Shown: one piece after another, positions 12,341 through 25,100 of the stretch
Numbering within the stretch: the stretch's first letter is position 1
How the letters are laid out: each line of letters begins with the position of its first letter
Source: Mytilus edulis
Lineage: Eukaryota; Mollusca; Bivalvia; Mytilida; Mytilidae
DNA: 64,000 bases
NCBI RefSeq assembly: GCF_963676685.1
Contig: NC_092346.1
Location: 30,827,133 to 30,891,132 of the forward strand
Direction of reading: 5' to 3'
Notes under the pieces: generated by a model
What the model saw: the letters and a program-made list of their open reading frames with translations, nothing else
What the model was told of the DNA's origin: nothing
The model's database searches: none
Translations under genes and position numbers: made by a program

Positions 12341-12642
12341 GACAGCTAATTCAAAGCCACTTACAAATAATAACATATATAATGAATATAAAACTAAATT
12401 ATCAATCAGTACATGAAAAATCAAATGGATTTAATGTACAGACGTCATAAACAGTCAGAAAAATTACCTTGTGCAATTCCAAGATCCATGAATGTGTATA
12501 CGTATATAACAATAATATTTAGTTTGCTTTTAATTTACTGATAACAAAATCAATATTAGTACCAATAAAACAATAGCCAATGATATAATTACTGTGTTGA
12601 ATTGGTAGATATGTATCAAAGGTACCAGAATTATAATTTAAT

Positions 12643-12688
12643 ACGCCAGACGCGCCTTTCGTCTACATATAAGACTTATCAGTGACGC
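12643..12688 (-). ncRNA. Degenerate hammerhead ribozyme (minus strand)
   Basis: Stem I GCGTCA/TGGCGT and GAAA are kept, but the core reads CTGATAA instead of CTGATGA, so self-cleavage should be lost. It is flanked at 12614-12640 by the family's terminal motif (ATCAAAGGTACCAG). A truncated retrozyme-like copy. Confidence 0.65.
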
Positions 12689-12719
12689 TCAGTTAGCTTT
12701 TAGATTAAGTTTATTTAAA

Positions 12720-13620
12720 GTATCGATAAGTTTACCGGGATCATTTCTAAATAACCGAGCACGCTAAAGAACATTTCCGTATTTGTGTGCTTGTATTAAA
12801 TAAATTAGTTTATACGATCCTTCTGTCAAATTACACCAGTATTTCTAGAATTATCTTTATCTTATCATTCTTTATTAAACAATGATCATCGTCCATAACA
12901 CATAAGGTATAACTGTTTTAGGGGTCAAATATGCATCCGGAACCTACTTCTCTAACCATAACTATGGAAACCGGGTTTTTATTTCGTTTAGTTGATGGTT
13001 CATTTTCGTACACTGCACATCCTCTTTGATTTATCGTTATGGTCAATCAGGGAAAACTTTAATCAAATCCAGACATGTGATGTATTAAAACTGAGAAGAC
13101 CATATAACTGCAATCTCAAATTGATTTCAATAAATGGACGAAAACCTACAATGTTATCTACCAGAACGAGATTCTCTACATGGGACACTTACAAGAACAA
13201 ACGATATATGTATTTATCTAACATTCTTTATCACTGAAAAAGTTTAGTCAGGTATAGGGCCCCGATTCATATTTGGCACATTACAGTTCAACGCTATATG
13301 TTTGGGACAATGTTTATTGTTTTACAAATAATTATAAACCAATAAGAAGAAAAATCGGTACAAAGCGCACACAAAAAAAACCCATTTATACTTTAATGAA
13401 AAAAATAGTTATAATTTATTTTATTAAAGTGTCACATACTTATCTTCAGATTTTTATACAGATTATATAATATATATTGCACAATAAAAAAATAGGACAA
13501 ATACCCAGCCTAGATACACTATATACAAATATATAACTATTAAACAAGTACAAATTGTAAAACATGGTAAAATGAAATGTTAAAAATGTCAGTAGTAGTA
13601 GACTTAAGTACTTAGACTTC
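12720..13620. other. AT-rich intergenic stretch, nothing recognised
   Basis: Short frames at 12.99-13.24, 13.27-13.47 and 13.45-13.70 kb have no domain, no conserved counterpart in the window and no splice context. Confidence 0.45.
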
Positions 13621-13634
13621 AATAAATTCTTGAC

Positions 13635-13765
13635 AATGCCAGTGGCGCAGGGGTACGCTGAGCTCTCCCAAGGCGCTAAGATTGAGTGTTCGAATCTCAC
13701 TGCCGGGGTTGGAAAAAATAAATTCCTAAATGTAACTTAACTTAACTTAACTTAAGTTAAGTTTA
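13635..13765 (+). repeat. tRNA-derived SINE with TTAAC-repeat tail
   Basis: A-box TGGCGCAGGGG at 13643-13653 and B-box TGTTCGAATCT at 13687-13697 are spaced as in a tRNA-type RNA polymerase III promoter. A tail of several CTTAA/TTAAC units follows at about 13736-13762. No intact tRNA acceptor stem can be drawn, so this is a SINE, not a tRNA gene. Confidence 0.75.
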
Positions 13766-15904
13766 CTTTCAATTTCAAAAAGAAAAACTACAAAATGTAT
13801 TTAAAAGAATGTGTGTGCCAAATTGCCCCCCCCCCCCACCCCTTTACCCCTTTTGATCCTTCGGGCTCTGTCCAGGGTGTACCTAATCAAACTAGCATTG
13901 GAAATTCAATGAGTTTTCCCTTGTAAAAACAAAATTTAGGTTGCTGATTGATTAAAAACGATTAGACAAATAACTAGGGTCCAGGTTTGAAATTGGACAA
14001 AAAAAACCGTTTAAAATCAGTTATTTTGAATGTAACGGACATCTATATTTCAAGGCCTATAGCACGTTATGCGTCTTTTCATACCAATATGATAACTTAT
14101 CTGTCTTTAACAGTCTCGAGGCATTGTGTTTCCATCAAAACCTGACCCTATTAGCGCAACAATATGTCTCTGCACGACTTTTTGCCCAAGGATTTCGTAT
14201 TTTTTCACTTTTTCTCAAACAGTCACGTGACTTTTGGAAATATTCCACGTGACTAACTATGCTGAATTATTTTTAAACTTATATTTTACCAATTATCTGT
14301 CATTTGAGCCCAACGTGGCATGTGTATGACCATTGATGCGAATGCAGTATTCATTTAAACTTTGATAATTTATTTTCGATAAGGAAAGGTCTAAAATGCC
14401 TGAAAGGGAAAGGGTTTTAAATGCATTATCTGACGTATTTGCCATTAACAGTTATTATTTTTTGAAAATATTTGAAAGAAATTGCATCTTATTTTATCGA
14501 TTAAAGTGGGATATTTTTTCTCATGTGTTTAGGAATGTTAACGACCCATGGCTCAATAAAATCGAGATAGAAACGTTAGTTATAACTGTCTCACGAAGCA
14601 AGAATTAAAATTGATTGTATTATACTTGAAAGGGGGGGAGGGGGGGGGGGGGGTAAATATCACTTTTTCATTGAATCTTGGTGTCGTCCGGGTTGATTCT
14701 TCAAAATAAGGACCTATCGTCCTGGAAGAAATAAATAAAACAATATAGATATACAACAAAAAAATAATGCATTTACTGGCTTATTAATTTGGAATGTTCT
14801 TCCGAGTATTCTTTTTTTTTCTATATGTTTTTTTTAATGAAAATCTAACTGATGGTTTTCAGCAATTTACATTTTACATTTCCTTAAATTATGAATTTTT
14901 GTAACCAATCTTTTGTGATTTCATAAAGTTTTCATTGTGAAGTGTAACGAAAGTCAAGTTCATTCAATTCATTCACACGCTAGGACGCATACGAAAATAA
15001 TCACAGATAAATGTGTCTGAAGATTTTATTAACGATATCGATAAAAATAATTTCAATAACGCATTCAAAAAATTCCTTGTACAATTTTAAAATACTCATG
15101 TCCATATACATAGTTATCAAAGGTACCAGGATTATAAAGTCAGTTTTTTTATGTTTAATGATGAGACCCTCATGAGTTCAATACAACATTTTGTTTATTC
15201 TATGAAGTAAAAGATCAAAGATTATTTTCAACACTACCTGATATGAATATGAGCATAACATCATGATATAGTCTTTGTCAAGGATTGAAATGAAATCACA
15301 GAAGGGTGAAAAAACGTCCGTCTTTAATCTTTTGTTATTTAGTATTTTTTAAATTTGGTAAATTATTTTCATATTAGGCGATTGTATAATTGACCATTTC
15401 TCTGTTTTAGTATTGTGTCCTTGAAACCACTATGCAACATTTATTTTGTTTGGTCTCTTCTATGAAAAAGCAGAATATTCGGGATTTCCATATTTTTGAT
15501 TGAACAGGGTATAATGTTAATAACATTGAACTGATACTGATAGTTTAATTTGATAGTGCACTGTCTTCAGTTAAAGGGGCACTAGCTATCAAATTCATGT
15601 TCACCGATTTTAATCAAATTTTCATATTTGATTTAAAACAAAGTCAAACATTTATCCAAACTATAAAAAGTCTAAAATAAAGAATTAACAGGTCACGGGG
15701 ATGAAAATATTTAGCTTCGTTTCGTGTGTATTTTATTCTAGACGCCATCTTTTTCACTATCGAGTTGACATCTAAAGTAATCCGATGACCATATAACGAT
15801 CGAAACATAAATATAGATATAAACAAATTAAGCAAACTTGTGCTGTTGGATTTTTCTAGGTCTATCTAATTTCATATTATAGACGAAAAACAAATGTTAT
15901 CATC

Positions 15905-16045
15905 GTTTTCACCTGACCATACTCACAAATGGTGTTAAGGGAGGGCCGAAAATCAGTCCCTGAAATTTTCTCCCCGGAGAGGGGATCGAACCTGGAACTT
16001 TTGAATTAGTAGTCCGATACACTAACAACTACACCACGGCTCTCA
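15905..16045 (-). repeat. tRNA-derived SINE, minus strand (in unit B)
   Basis: On the minus strand an A-box-like TGGTGTAGTTG lies at 16036-16026 and B-box GGTTCGATCCC at 15992-15982, followed by the body with TCTCCGGGGAGAAAATTTCA. Its partner in unit A is at 3320-3465. Confidence 0.75.
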
Positions 16046-16649
16046 TGTTTAAGTAATAGTTATTCACCGAGGGATATGTGTGTCTAGATAAGTAAGCACG
16101 TAGGCCGGAGACTGGAGGGCTTTGTTTTCCTTATTGACAGTACCAAGCTATGATTTATCAGAATTTTTTAAATTACATTAATCCCCACTAGTAACCTTTC
16201 GTTTGCTATCTTCGTTCAAACTATGACAAGTGAGCAGATATGACAAATGTCAAAGTTGCTGTTTTGTATATTCCCGTGAAATTCATGCGCTTATATGGAT
16301 TACAAGTTCAAGGTTGACCGTTTTTTGTATTTTTATTACAAATGAAAAATAAATTATGCTTATTGTATGCAGTTGTCAATATGGACGGGTATAAGACGGA
16401 CGACACTTTTTGGCAAGCGTTAGATTTGATATAAGAGACCAAAAAAAAAAAGGCAATAGTATAACACAAAGTACTTGCATGTATCAGTTTAATAAAGGTA
16501 ATTATAACTGTATTTTATATCTTACAGTTTTTATAAGAAAAAAAAAATTCCCAACCCTCTACTCTAGAATAAACAAACATTCATATTCTGACATAATAAA
16601 GAATACATGTAGGTGTTTCTGAATTACAAACCCGACTACCAGACACACT

Positions 16650-18360
16650 CAGCATAAAAATGAACTGATTTCATACTTTTAAGAGGCCGTGACAATAAGC
16701 ATAGAGCTTCATACTGTATGGAAAACATGGAATAAAATTAACGGTATCAATTTTCTTGCACCAGATGCGCATTTCGACAATACATGTCTCTTTAGTGATG
16801 CTCGTGGCCAAAATATTTGAAATCCAAAGCTTATATAAAAGATGAAGAGCTATAATCCAAAAGGTCCAAAAAGTATAGCCAAATCCGTTAAAGGAATCAG
16901 AGCTTTGCATGAGGGAGATACATTCCTTAATTAATAATAATTTCTAATATTGTGTAACAGCAAATTTTAATAACTCAAAAAAACCGTATTTTCATGCCAG
17001 TACCGAATGTGCACGAATCTGGATTTAGTTTAAGTGCTCTTAATTGATTTGTTATACCACAAAAAACATGTAAGAGAAAACATTTTTTTTCGATCACATC
17101 ATTACATCTCGTGTCTAAGGAAAATGTTTTCTTAGTTTCGAGTCAAAAGAGCGTACCAAAATTAGACAACAATCAACACATTTGCAGTGTGACTAGGAAT
17201 GTGTTTGTTGTTAAAAGTACAAAGTAAGGTTACCACTGCAAATCATATAAAACATTTTTATCAGTGATGATGTTTCTGTAACACGTTGCTATGGCAACAG
17301 GAAAATGCAAAGGAATTTAAATTGGAATTATTAAGGAAAACGACCCGATTTGTATCATATAAATACAAAATTCAGGATTATAAGTGATATGATGTATTAT
17401 GTTATCCTAATCAAACAAATTTAAATTGGGTAGACTCTTCAGAGATTGTTTTTTTGCTGACGGTTTCAAATGCCTTTTTCCCAAGTTTTTCTGAAGTGTG
17501 CCAGATATGGGGTGAAGACTGAGATGACATGGTGTCACCCTACTGCTTATCTACTAACATTATTACACTGTTTTGTTTCATGATATAATTGTTTATAGAT
17601 GGAATATGCCAATTATCAAGTACTGGGGACTAATAAAAGTAGATTTAGGGATTGAAAAAAAGGGGAGGCCTAATTTTTTTTTTGATGTTGGTTAAAAATG
17701 TCGAAAACTTTTACCATATTAATCGGCACATTTAAAATACAATTGTACACCTCTTATATATTTCACCAACCCTGGCTATGCTCATCTAATCTAATACTAA
17801 GTCTTGAATTTCATTCCAACCTTTCCAATTACACAAAGGAGATTTTTTATATGTTCAACAGTTGATAACTTTACAGAAACAGTCTGATTAGAATTCACTA
17901 TAATTATTGATCTAATTTCTTCTTCTAATCAAAGCACCCACAACATCCTATTAAAATAACCTAAATGTTAAATATTTTCTTTATTTCAACTATGGTCAAG
18001 TATCTTTAATTCAAAACCTGTTGATTTTTAAAATCAGTCAATTTACATGGTATCCCAACGTTAGATAAATTAAAATCCCGACATCAGGAAATAAGAAAGA
18101 TTCCCTGATCCCGAAAGGGTCCATTCAGGCATTCTGCAACCCCGAGCTTAATCACACCCGAACCCAAACTAGACCCAAAGTCCCGTTGAAGGTCCTATCT
18201 CCTCGGTTTTTCCCCCATCAAGTACGGTTTTGAATACAAGTATTGTGAGGTCAATTTCCAATATTATACATTCTTTTCTCTACATGTGATGTCCCTAATT
18301 TCTGATGAAATAGCTCTTAAAAAACTCTGATTAAAACAACTAAAAAACTCCCTTTTAGGA
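16650..18360. repeat. Insertion private to unit B, with an ATCCCGA repeat near its end
   Basis: Absent from unit A, where the flanking blocks are adjacent (about 4.09 and 4.14 kb). The inserted stretch is AT-rich and carries no supported gene. At 18.04-18.21 kb it holds a diverged copy of the ATCCCGA repeat seen at 1.14-1.34 kb. Confidence 0.6.
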
Positions 18361-20342
18361 GACAGCAAGGGGTTGATTCAGCCGCGGATTTTAAACTCAA
18401 AAGAAAAAAGGGGGCCAACCATTCAAATGCATTAATCGTTTAAATAAAAGTCGGGTCCAACCCGAGGAACCTCCAACCCGGATCGGCCTCGGATAACCGG
18501 GCGAGGGAGGGGTCCCGGGAGTTAGAATCCTCTTTTTAAAAAAAGACCAATGCTTTAGAATAGAGACATGTGACTGGGATAAGAAAATATTACCTTCCAG
18601 CAAATGAGTATTTCAAGGATTTTTTTTAATTCAAAATTAATGCTGAATATGTTTTGGGCTATTGGAATTTCCTAAAATATGTTTTTTTTTAATATCTTGT
18701 TACAATTTGTAGTGAACACTATAAGCAAATCTTAATGTTCATGCTATTTAAAAAATAATCAATTTCTATTCATATGAATAACAATTGAAATTGTTTACGG
18801 GATGTAAAAGCAGGGGTTTCCAGAAACCCCACTCGTCACGCTGTGGTCAAAATCCATTGTTATTCGTAACAATAGATCTATTCAGTTAACACTTGTTTCA
18901 GAAATAGAAACAACGAAATATAACAATAGAACTCGGTGTAACGTGTGATTTGACCTTAATTTTCGTGGCGGAATACCATTTAAATGTTATTCCTGGAAAG
19001 GTAAAAATGCTGTCTCTATACGACCAAATGTTATTGTAAGAAACGCTTAATATTGTTAGAAATTATGGTGATGGGTAATTTTTCTGCATGATAAATATTT
19101 ATCAATTGATGCATTTATTGTGACGTGTCGGCATGATAAGACTCACAGTCATGTTTACGCTAAAGGAATGATAAAAATAGCATAACAAAAGAGGCGGAAG
19201 ATACCAAAAAGAGAATAATAAAATAGGAGGAAAATTTGAAGAAAAACCTACAATCCAAAAGTTATACGATCACAATACAAACATCATTCCACAAAATATG
19301 GAAAACTAAAGACTGAGCTTCAGGAATGTTTTTCAAACAGAAAACAGCGAAGAGTTGTACGCTTTGCATACCTAGAGATATAAAAATGAGTCGGAAACGT
19401 CGCAATTCTTTAAAAAAACAAATCAAACAAGATTAGTAAAATGATGGATGCTCTAATTGATAGCGTATTGTACGTCAAATTTCTGACATTCTTTAGCGTT
19501 ATAAGTGTCATCAACTGTGCTACCTGAGATAAAAGTGTAACAGGAACTGCTGCAACTTTCCAAATATATAAGCTCAACCCTGGTATTTTGGAAAAATGCA
19601 ATATTATCTTTTCAGAGCATCTGGGATCATCCCAGTTTTGATGTATTTCGTGATGCTCAGTCTTTAGTTTTGTATTGTCTGGTGCTTGTTTTTTCTTTCC
19701 ATTTCTTTCCTTGGTTCGAGCATTGTGTTGTCGGTCATTGTTTTGACATACCCCATTTCGTTCCAAGCATAGAAATACAAATATTTAGGTGCAACAGTTA
19801 CCAATTGGTTAATCTAAATGTCTATGTCATTCCTTCAGAACGATTATTCATATTCAATGTGCATATTTTTATGAGAAATTAAACAAACTAGATGTTATTT
19901 CACTTCACTTCATTCTTCGTTTTTGTCATGCCATTTTACTTGTTTCTCTCTTACGCTAAAACATTTATAGATAAATATAACATCTAAGGATCGAAAATAT
20001 TACCGTGTGTATTTATTATAACTATTTCATACAACAGCCAAATAGATAAAGAGAAATCACATATTTGCTAAAGATTAAGGTGTCTCGAATTAGATACTAT
20101 GCCAGGCAATAGTGGTTCCTTTATGACAGATTTCCAAATGAAAGAAACTTTTTTGGAACTGTTCTGAATAGAATAAAGAGTAAAGAAAATGAGTTTCAAT
20201 AGGAACAAATAATACAGCATTTTCTAAAACAATTTTAAGAGAAACTTCAGAAAAATAGACAAATTAATGCCCTGCACTCCACTCTGAAGTAATTGTATAA
20301 TGACAGTCAGTGTAAGATTTTCTCTGAGATATTATTGACATC

Positions 20343-20817
20343 GATGCCCCCGCAGATGCAAAGTGTTATTTTAGAAAAAAAAACTATACCATTTTACTCA
20401 CAATATATCCCAGCAATAACAAAGCTCAACTATCTCCAAAAAGAGCAAATATCAATAAAAATCCAAACCCTAAACACATGCACACCTTCAATATAATGTA
20501 CAAACAGCCAGCAAAGTCAAAACGTCCTATCATTCAAACCGTAGGAGGCGTTATCTGGAAACGCTCCTCTTCTGCCATAAATACTCCAAAAAAAAGTCCC
20601 ATATTAATTAAAATCAAAACACTAACCACATGCTCACGTTCACTATATGTACAAACAGAATAGTGAAAACTTCCTAGGATTCAAACTGTAGGAGGAGTTA
20701 AGCAATATATCCATTATGGGACGGAAGAACGGACGGACAGACGCTTAGGCGGACGGACAGATGGAATGACGGACGGACAGGGGTAAAACAGTATGCCCCC
20801 TTTCAGTTATGGGGCAT
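20343..20817 (+). mobile_element. Non-autonomous element with ATGCCCC/GGGGCAT ends
   Basis: Starts ATGCCCCCGCAG and ends in a hairpin, ATGCCCCCTTTCAGTTAT then GGGGCAT, preceded by several GGACGGACAG units. The same end structure closes the elements at 48.44-48.86 and 61.88-63.07 kb. Unit A carries the left part (from 6853) but not the right end. Confidence 0.55.
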
Positions 20818-21384
20818 AAACATATGTTGACACATATTGAGCCAAAAGCTAATCCTTGTCGGGATACTTCATACACCGTGGTTTCAATATTTCTTCTATT
20901 TTGTGTCAACCTCTGTCTCATAACCTTACTCTCCTTTGTATATTTATTATAGGATTTTGGAGATAAAGTTTACTCCATTCAATTAATATGACTGGTTTGG
21001 TATGTTTTACCTGACGTTCTAGAAAACAAAGCACGGCAATCTTCATAATGCGTTTTAGATAACGTCTTAAATAAAGGTGCTATGGTGGTATGTTGTGATC
21101 CCCTTTTTCCTTTTCAGTTTTAGCCAGAGTTATCGGTCTAAAAACAGATTTACCATATTATTTTATATTACAAAACTAAGCAGCATGTGAAAACAATTAG
21201 CTGAGAATCCTTCATTACACTTTTAATTCAAACATTGGAATTCCAAATTAAGGTTGTCAATAGATATTTCGCGGAATAAGTTAAAACAAAAATGTTGAGG
21301 CATGTATTTAATCCTTACTGAATGAACTTTTTGTAGTATTCAATGTATCAATTTCCATAATGGGCGTGTCCTGGGTTGTTTTAT

Positions 21385-21395
21385 TATATATAAAG
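21385..21395 (+). promoter_or_regulatory. TATA box of small gene, copy B
   Basis: TATATATAAAG with GGGCGTGTCC upstream at 21362-21371, as in copy A. The predicted non-coding first exon ends at 21444 (donor GTGAGT), and the next exon begins at 21716 after a long T/C tract and AAATTAG. Confidence 0.6.
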
Positions 21396-21746
21396 GTAAC
21401 AGGCACTTTTGATACTGCAGTTTGCTTTTCTTTGTGATTTGCATGTGAGTATTTAGTTGCACAGAAAAAAAAGCGTTCATTATTTGTTTAATTAATGAAT
21501 GTTTTCATGTTTCATGTGGTTTAATTGAATTCACATTAGAGCAATTTAGATATGATAAATTAAACATTAAGAAAATAAAATTTATTGCACCAAAACATTA
21601 CGATGCATAAAACATAAATAGATGTTTATTTAAGGAAAGGCATGCAAAGCTTCTAGCTAGATCATTTCTCTGACAATTTACATGTTATTTTTTTTCTTTC
21701 TTTTTTTTAAATTAGATCATAACTTTTTGCAAGAGACTAATTAGTT

Positions 21747-24700
21747 ATGTCAGGACGTGGAAAAGGTGATCCGTCGTCAGACAAAGGGGGGAAATCTGAG
21801 AAATCAGACAAAGATGGCAAAGATAAAGGTAAGTGATATATGATTTATTATAATCCTGGTACCTTTGATAACGATTTACACCACTGGGTCGATGCCACTG
21901 CTGGTGGACGTTTCGTCCCCGAGGGTATCACCAGCCCAGTAGTCAGCACTTCGGTGTTGACATGAATATCAATTATATGGTCATTTTTATAAATTTTCTG
22001 TTTACAAAACTTTGAATTTTTCGAAAAACTACGGATTTTCTTACGCCCAGGAGTAGATTACCTTAGCCGTATTTGGCACAACTTTTTGGAATTTTTGGGT
22101 CCTCAATGCTCTTCAACTTTGTATTTGTTTGGCTTTTTAACTGTTTTGATCTGAGCGTCACTGATGAGTCTTATGTAGACGAAACGCGCGTCTGGCGTAT
22201 TAAATTATAATCCTGGTACCTTTGATAACGATTTACACCACTGGGTCGATGCCACTGTTGGTGGACGTTTCGTCCCCGAGGGTATCACCAGCCCAGTAGT
22301 CAGCACTTCGGTGTTGACATGAATATCAATTATATGGTCATTTTTATAAATTTTCTGTTTACAAAACTTTGAATTTTTCGAAAATCTACGGATTTTCTTA
22401 CGCCATGAGAAGATTACCTTAGCCGCATTTGGCACAACTTTTTGGAATTTTTGGGTCCTCAATGCTCTTCAACTTTGTATTTGTTTGGCTTTTTAACTGT
22501 TTTGATCTGAGCGTCACTGATGAGTCTTATGTAGACGAAACGCGCGTCTGGCGTATTAAATTATAATCCTGGTACCTTTGATAACGATTAATAAATTCAA
22601 ATCACCACACATATACTTATGTTATTGAACGATTTGTCTACAGATGATTTAAACGTGACTCTTCAACTTTGTTCCTGTTAGGCTTTATAAATATTTTGAT
22701 ATGAGCGTCACTGTTGAGTCTTATGTAGACGGAATGCGCGTCTGGCGTACCGAATTATATTCCTGGTACCTTTAATAACTATTATCTGAATATTAATGTG
22801 TTGTTTTGAAATTCTACTTTCATTGAAATTTTTTAATTCATTGCATTGCAGGGTCTGGTGTTGCAGCTAGCAGCTCTAGTCTTATAACAAGAACTTTCAT
22901 GAATTCGCTGAAAGATAATGAGGTAAGTATTTATCAACTCTCCATAAAAAATCATGCAAAATACAAAAAAAACCAATCTATGCAACGATTATCATATGAT
23001 AATTCCGGATAAAAAGCATATGCAAATTAATATGATCGAATTATTATTTCTAAACAATATGATGCATGGTTCCCTAAAATTAAAAGAGCTTGGAACATAA
23101 CTTAGATTATACACAACTGCTTTATCTCAGGAACTTATCTCTCTCTGTCATTATTCGAAATTTATTTATGTTGTAGGAGTTCTTCGTTGATTTAAATAAC
23201 CCAATGTTTTAACAAAATATAAATCATCTGATGCAAATAAATAACCGTTTCCCGTAATGACGAGTTTGTTATAATTTAATATTAACTTTTAACCCGACAT
23301 AAAGCCTACGAAGTTGCCGACTGAAAAGAGGCATTAATTTGGTTAAAATCCAGGAAGTATAAATGCTATCGATAATATGCAGATTTTCTCCATTGGGCTT
23401 AAATACAGATAAATGAAAATAAAACTTTATAAACGTGCGTCTGCATATTTTCCATTATTTACTTCCATCAGGAATGCACAAACCTAAATCAATTGAAAAC
23501 CAGGGACGTGTAAATACGCATACACTTTATGAGTTATATGATTAAAAGAGTCATAATAAGAACAGAAATTTTATCTTATGTTAACTTTGTCTGAGGAAGC
23601 TGTAAAGTGTTATAAGTATTTCTTAATTCACCAACAAGAAATATCAGATTTACAAAAACAAACAATTTTTATTATGTGATAGAATCTTATAAAATCTTTT
23701 GAAACAAATGTTCATTACTGCGATATTAATTATAATGATAAAAACAAAAGAACAATAAAAAATATGAAACTTTGATATTTCAAAAAAAATACATAATTTT
23801 GAAACTGACTTTTTTGTGCATGGACAGTAATAGTTACAACTATGAATATGATATATGTTTTGGAAACAACTGTTTCAAGTACAAATATTGGTCTTAATGC
23901 AAACAAAGAGGTTATAATTCATAGATAATTTTATCTCGATTGGCGATATCATTTTGTGGTTACATAAACAGAGGGGGAAGGCTGAACAATAACACTTGTT
24001 TTCCTATGTAATCTTTTTCTATGTTTTAAAATTCAACATTGAATTAAACTTTGCTCGTAATGAACCTGTTCTTGTTAAATGAACCTGTTCTTGTTAAATG
24101 AACCTCTAAAACTAAGTTTATCAATCAATCGTTTCAGCTGAATGATCCTTATTATGATGTGCTGTTTAAGAGTCATTTCTCTAATGAAACAAATATCTTA
24201 TTAATATCATCCCCCGTCCAAAATAGAAATATAAAACAAACGGGAATTTTCAATTACACATACAGATGCAAACATGTATTGAAAAATGATAAACCGTGAG
24301 CTTAAGGGAAATATAACTTTTAATTTTAACTATAATCATATGATAGTGATGTGAAAGAGAGACGAAAGATAGCGAAGGGATATTCAAACTAAAAAATGTT
24401 AAAAAAAAACCTGACAATTGGTGGAAAGACCAACAATAGTACAAAAAAACAAAGAAAACTGAAGACTAAGCATAACAACCTTCCCCTTATTTAAAAAAAA
24501 ACAATATTGATGATTTCGGGTGCTTCAGAAAGGTAAACCGATCATCGGCGACTGAACATCAACCCCTCGCCCCACAACAAAACGGGAGTGATATTATGTG
24601 CTTTAAAGGTTAGCCCATCCTGTTCCATATGCACCAATCATCGTGTGTCTCATGTTAGTTTAAATTCTAATTCGGTAGGTCACATTTGAAAAAAAGAGGA

Positions 24701-24990
24701 TGGTATTTTGGTTACTACTAGGAATACAGGTGATAGATAGATACCAAAGGGACATTAAAACTCATTAGACGAAAATAAACTGACAACGCCAATGCTGAAA
24801 AAAGACCAACAAACAAACAATATTACACAAAACACACCAATAATTGAATACTTATTCGGAAGTATCCGTTGTCACACGTGAAAGAGATATTCGATGACGG
24901 TTAATCAACCCTTAATTGTTTTCAGCTAAACCAAATACAGTATTAGAAATATGTTTGACAATAGCTTTTTTCTATTGACAGGGAAAATAA
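21747..24990 (+). CDS. Small histone-tail-like protein, copy B (three coding exons, 53 residues)
   Basis: Predicted exons are 21747-21828, 22852-22922 and 24982-24990, joined at GATAAAG|GTAAGT, GCATTGCAG|GG, GAATGAG-equivalent|GTAAGT and TTGACAG|GG. The phases fit: 82 nt, then 71 nt, then Gly-Lys-stop. Residues 1-27 begin MSGRGKGDPSSDKGGK and are rich in Lys, Asp, Ser and Gly. Residues 28-51 run from a serine cluster to LKDNE. There is no signal peptide, membrane segment or cysteine, so a soluble intracellular, perhaps nuclear, protein is likely. The first seven residues equal those of histones H2A and H4, but nothing after them is histone-like. Support for a real gene: TATA box, splice sites, stop position and AATAAA (25095) are all conserved with copy A, and the exon 2 lengths differ by exactly three codons. 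I do not recognise the family; a spliced non-coding RNA remains possible. Confidence 0.55.
22155..22198 (+). ncRNA. Hammerhead ribozyme, intact core (dimer unit 1)
   Basis: Stem I GCGTCA/TGGCGT, core CTGATGA, stem II GTC-TTATGTA-GAC, GAAA, minimal stem III CGCGCG and cleavage site GTC. Same fold as at 12255-12298. Confidence 0.85.
22511..22554 (+). ncRNA. Hammerhead ribozyme, intact core (dimer unit 2)
   Basis: Identical over the core to the unit 356 bp upstream. Cleavage at both sites would release a monomer-length RNA. Confidence 0.85.
22650..22795 (+). ncRNA. Degenerate hammerhead repeat fragment
   Basis: The right end of a third, diverged copy. The core reads CTGTTGA and GGAA instead of CTGATGA and GAAA (22705-22748), so it should be inactive. 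It is followed by the terminal motif TTCCTGGTACCTTTAATAAC. Confidence 0.7.
24350..24860 (-). repeat. Two reversed fragments of mussel interspersed repeats
   Basis: About 24350-24480 and 24720-24850 carry GACAATTGGTGGAAAGACC and ACTGACAACGCCAATGCTG. These are reverse-orientation, diverged relatives of the repeat with AGCCATGGCGTTGTCAG. They lie in the last intron of the small gene copy B. Confidence 0.6.
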
Positions 24991-25094
24991 TGATCTTTTG
25001 AAAAGATGGACACAGATTTTGCTGATTTTTATTTCGATATATGATTGCAACATTTCTGTATATTTCTTCAAATGTTCAAACGTTCTGATAAACA

Positions 25095-25100
25095 AATAAA
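25095..25100 (+). terminator. Candidate polyadenylation signal, small gene copy B
   Basis: AATAAA about 105 bp after the predicted stop, matching copy A. Confidence 0.4.

Larger units (their letters stand above)
21843..22590 (+). mobile_element. Tandem dimer of hammerhead-ribozyme repeat (retrozyme-like) in intron
   Basis: Two almost identical ~356-bp units, each starting near TAATCCTGGTACCTTTG and ending in a hammerhead followed by GGCGTATTAAATTATAA. A third partial terminal motif closes the array at about 22562-22588. It lies within the intron between coding exons 1 and 2 of the small gene copy B and is absent from copy A, so it inserted after the segmental duplication or was lost from A. 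Confidence 0.8.
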
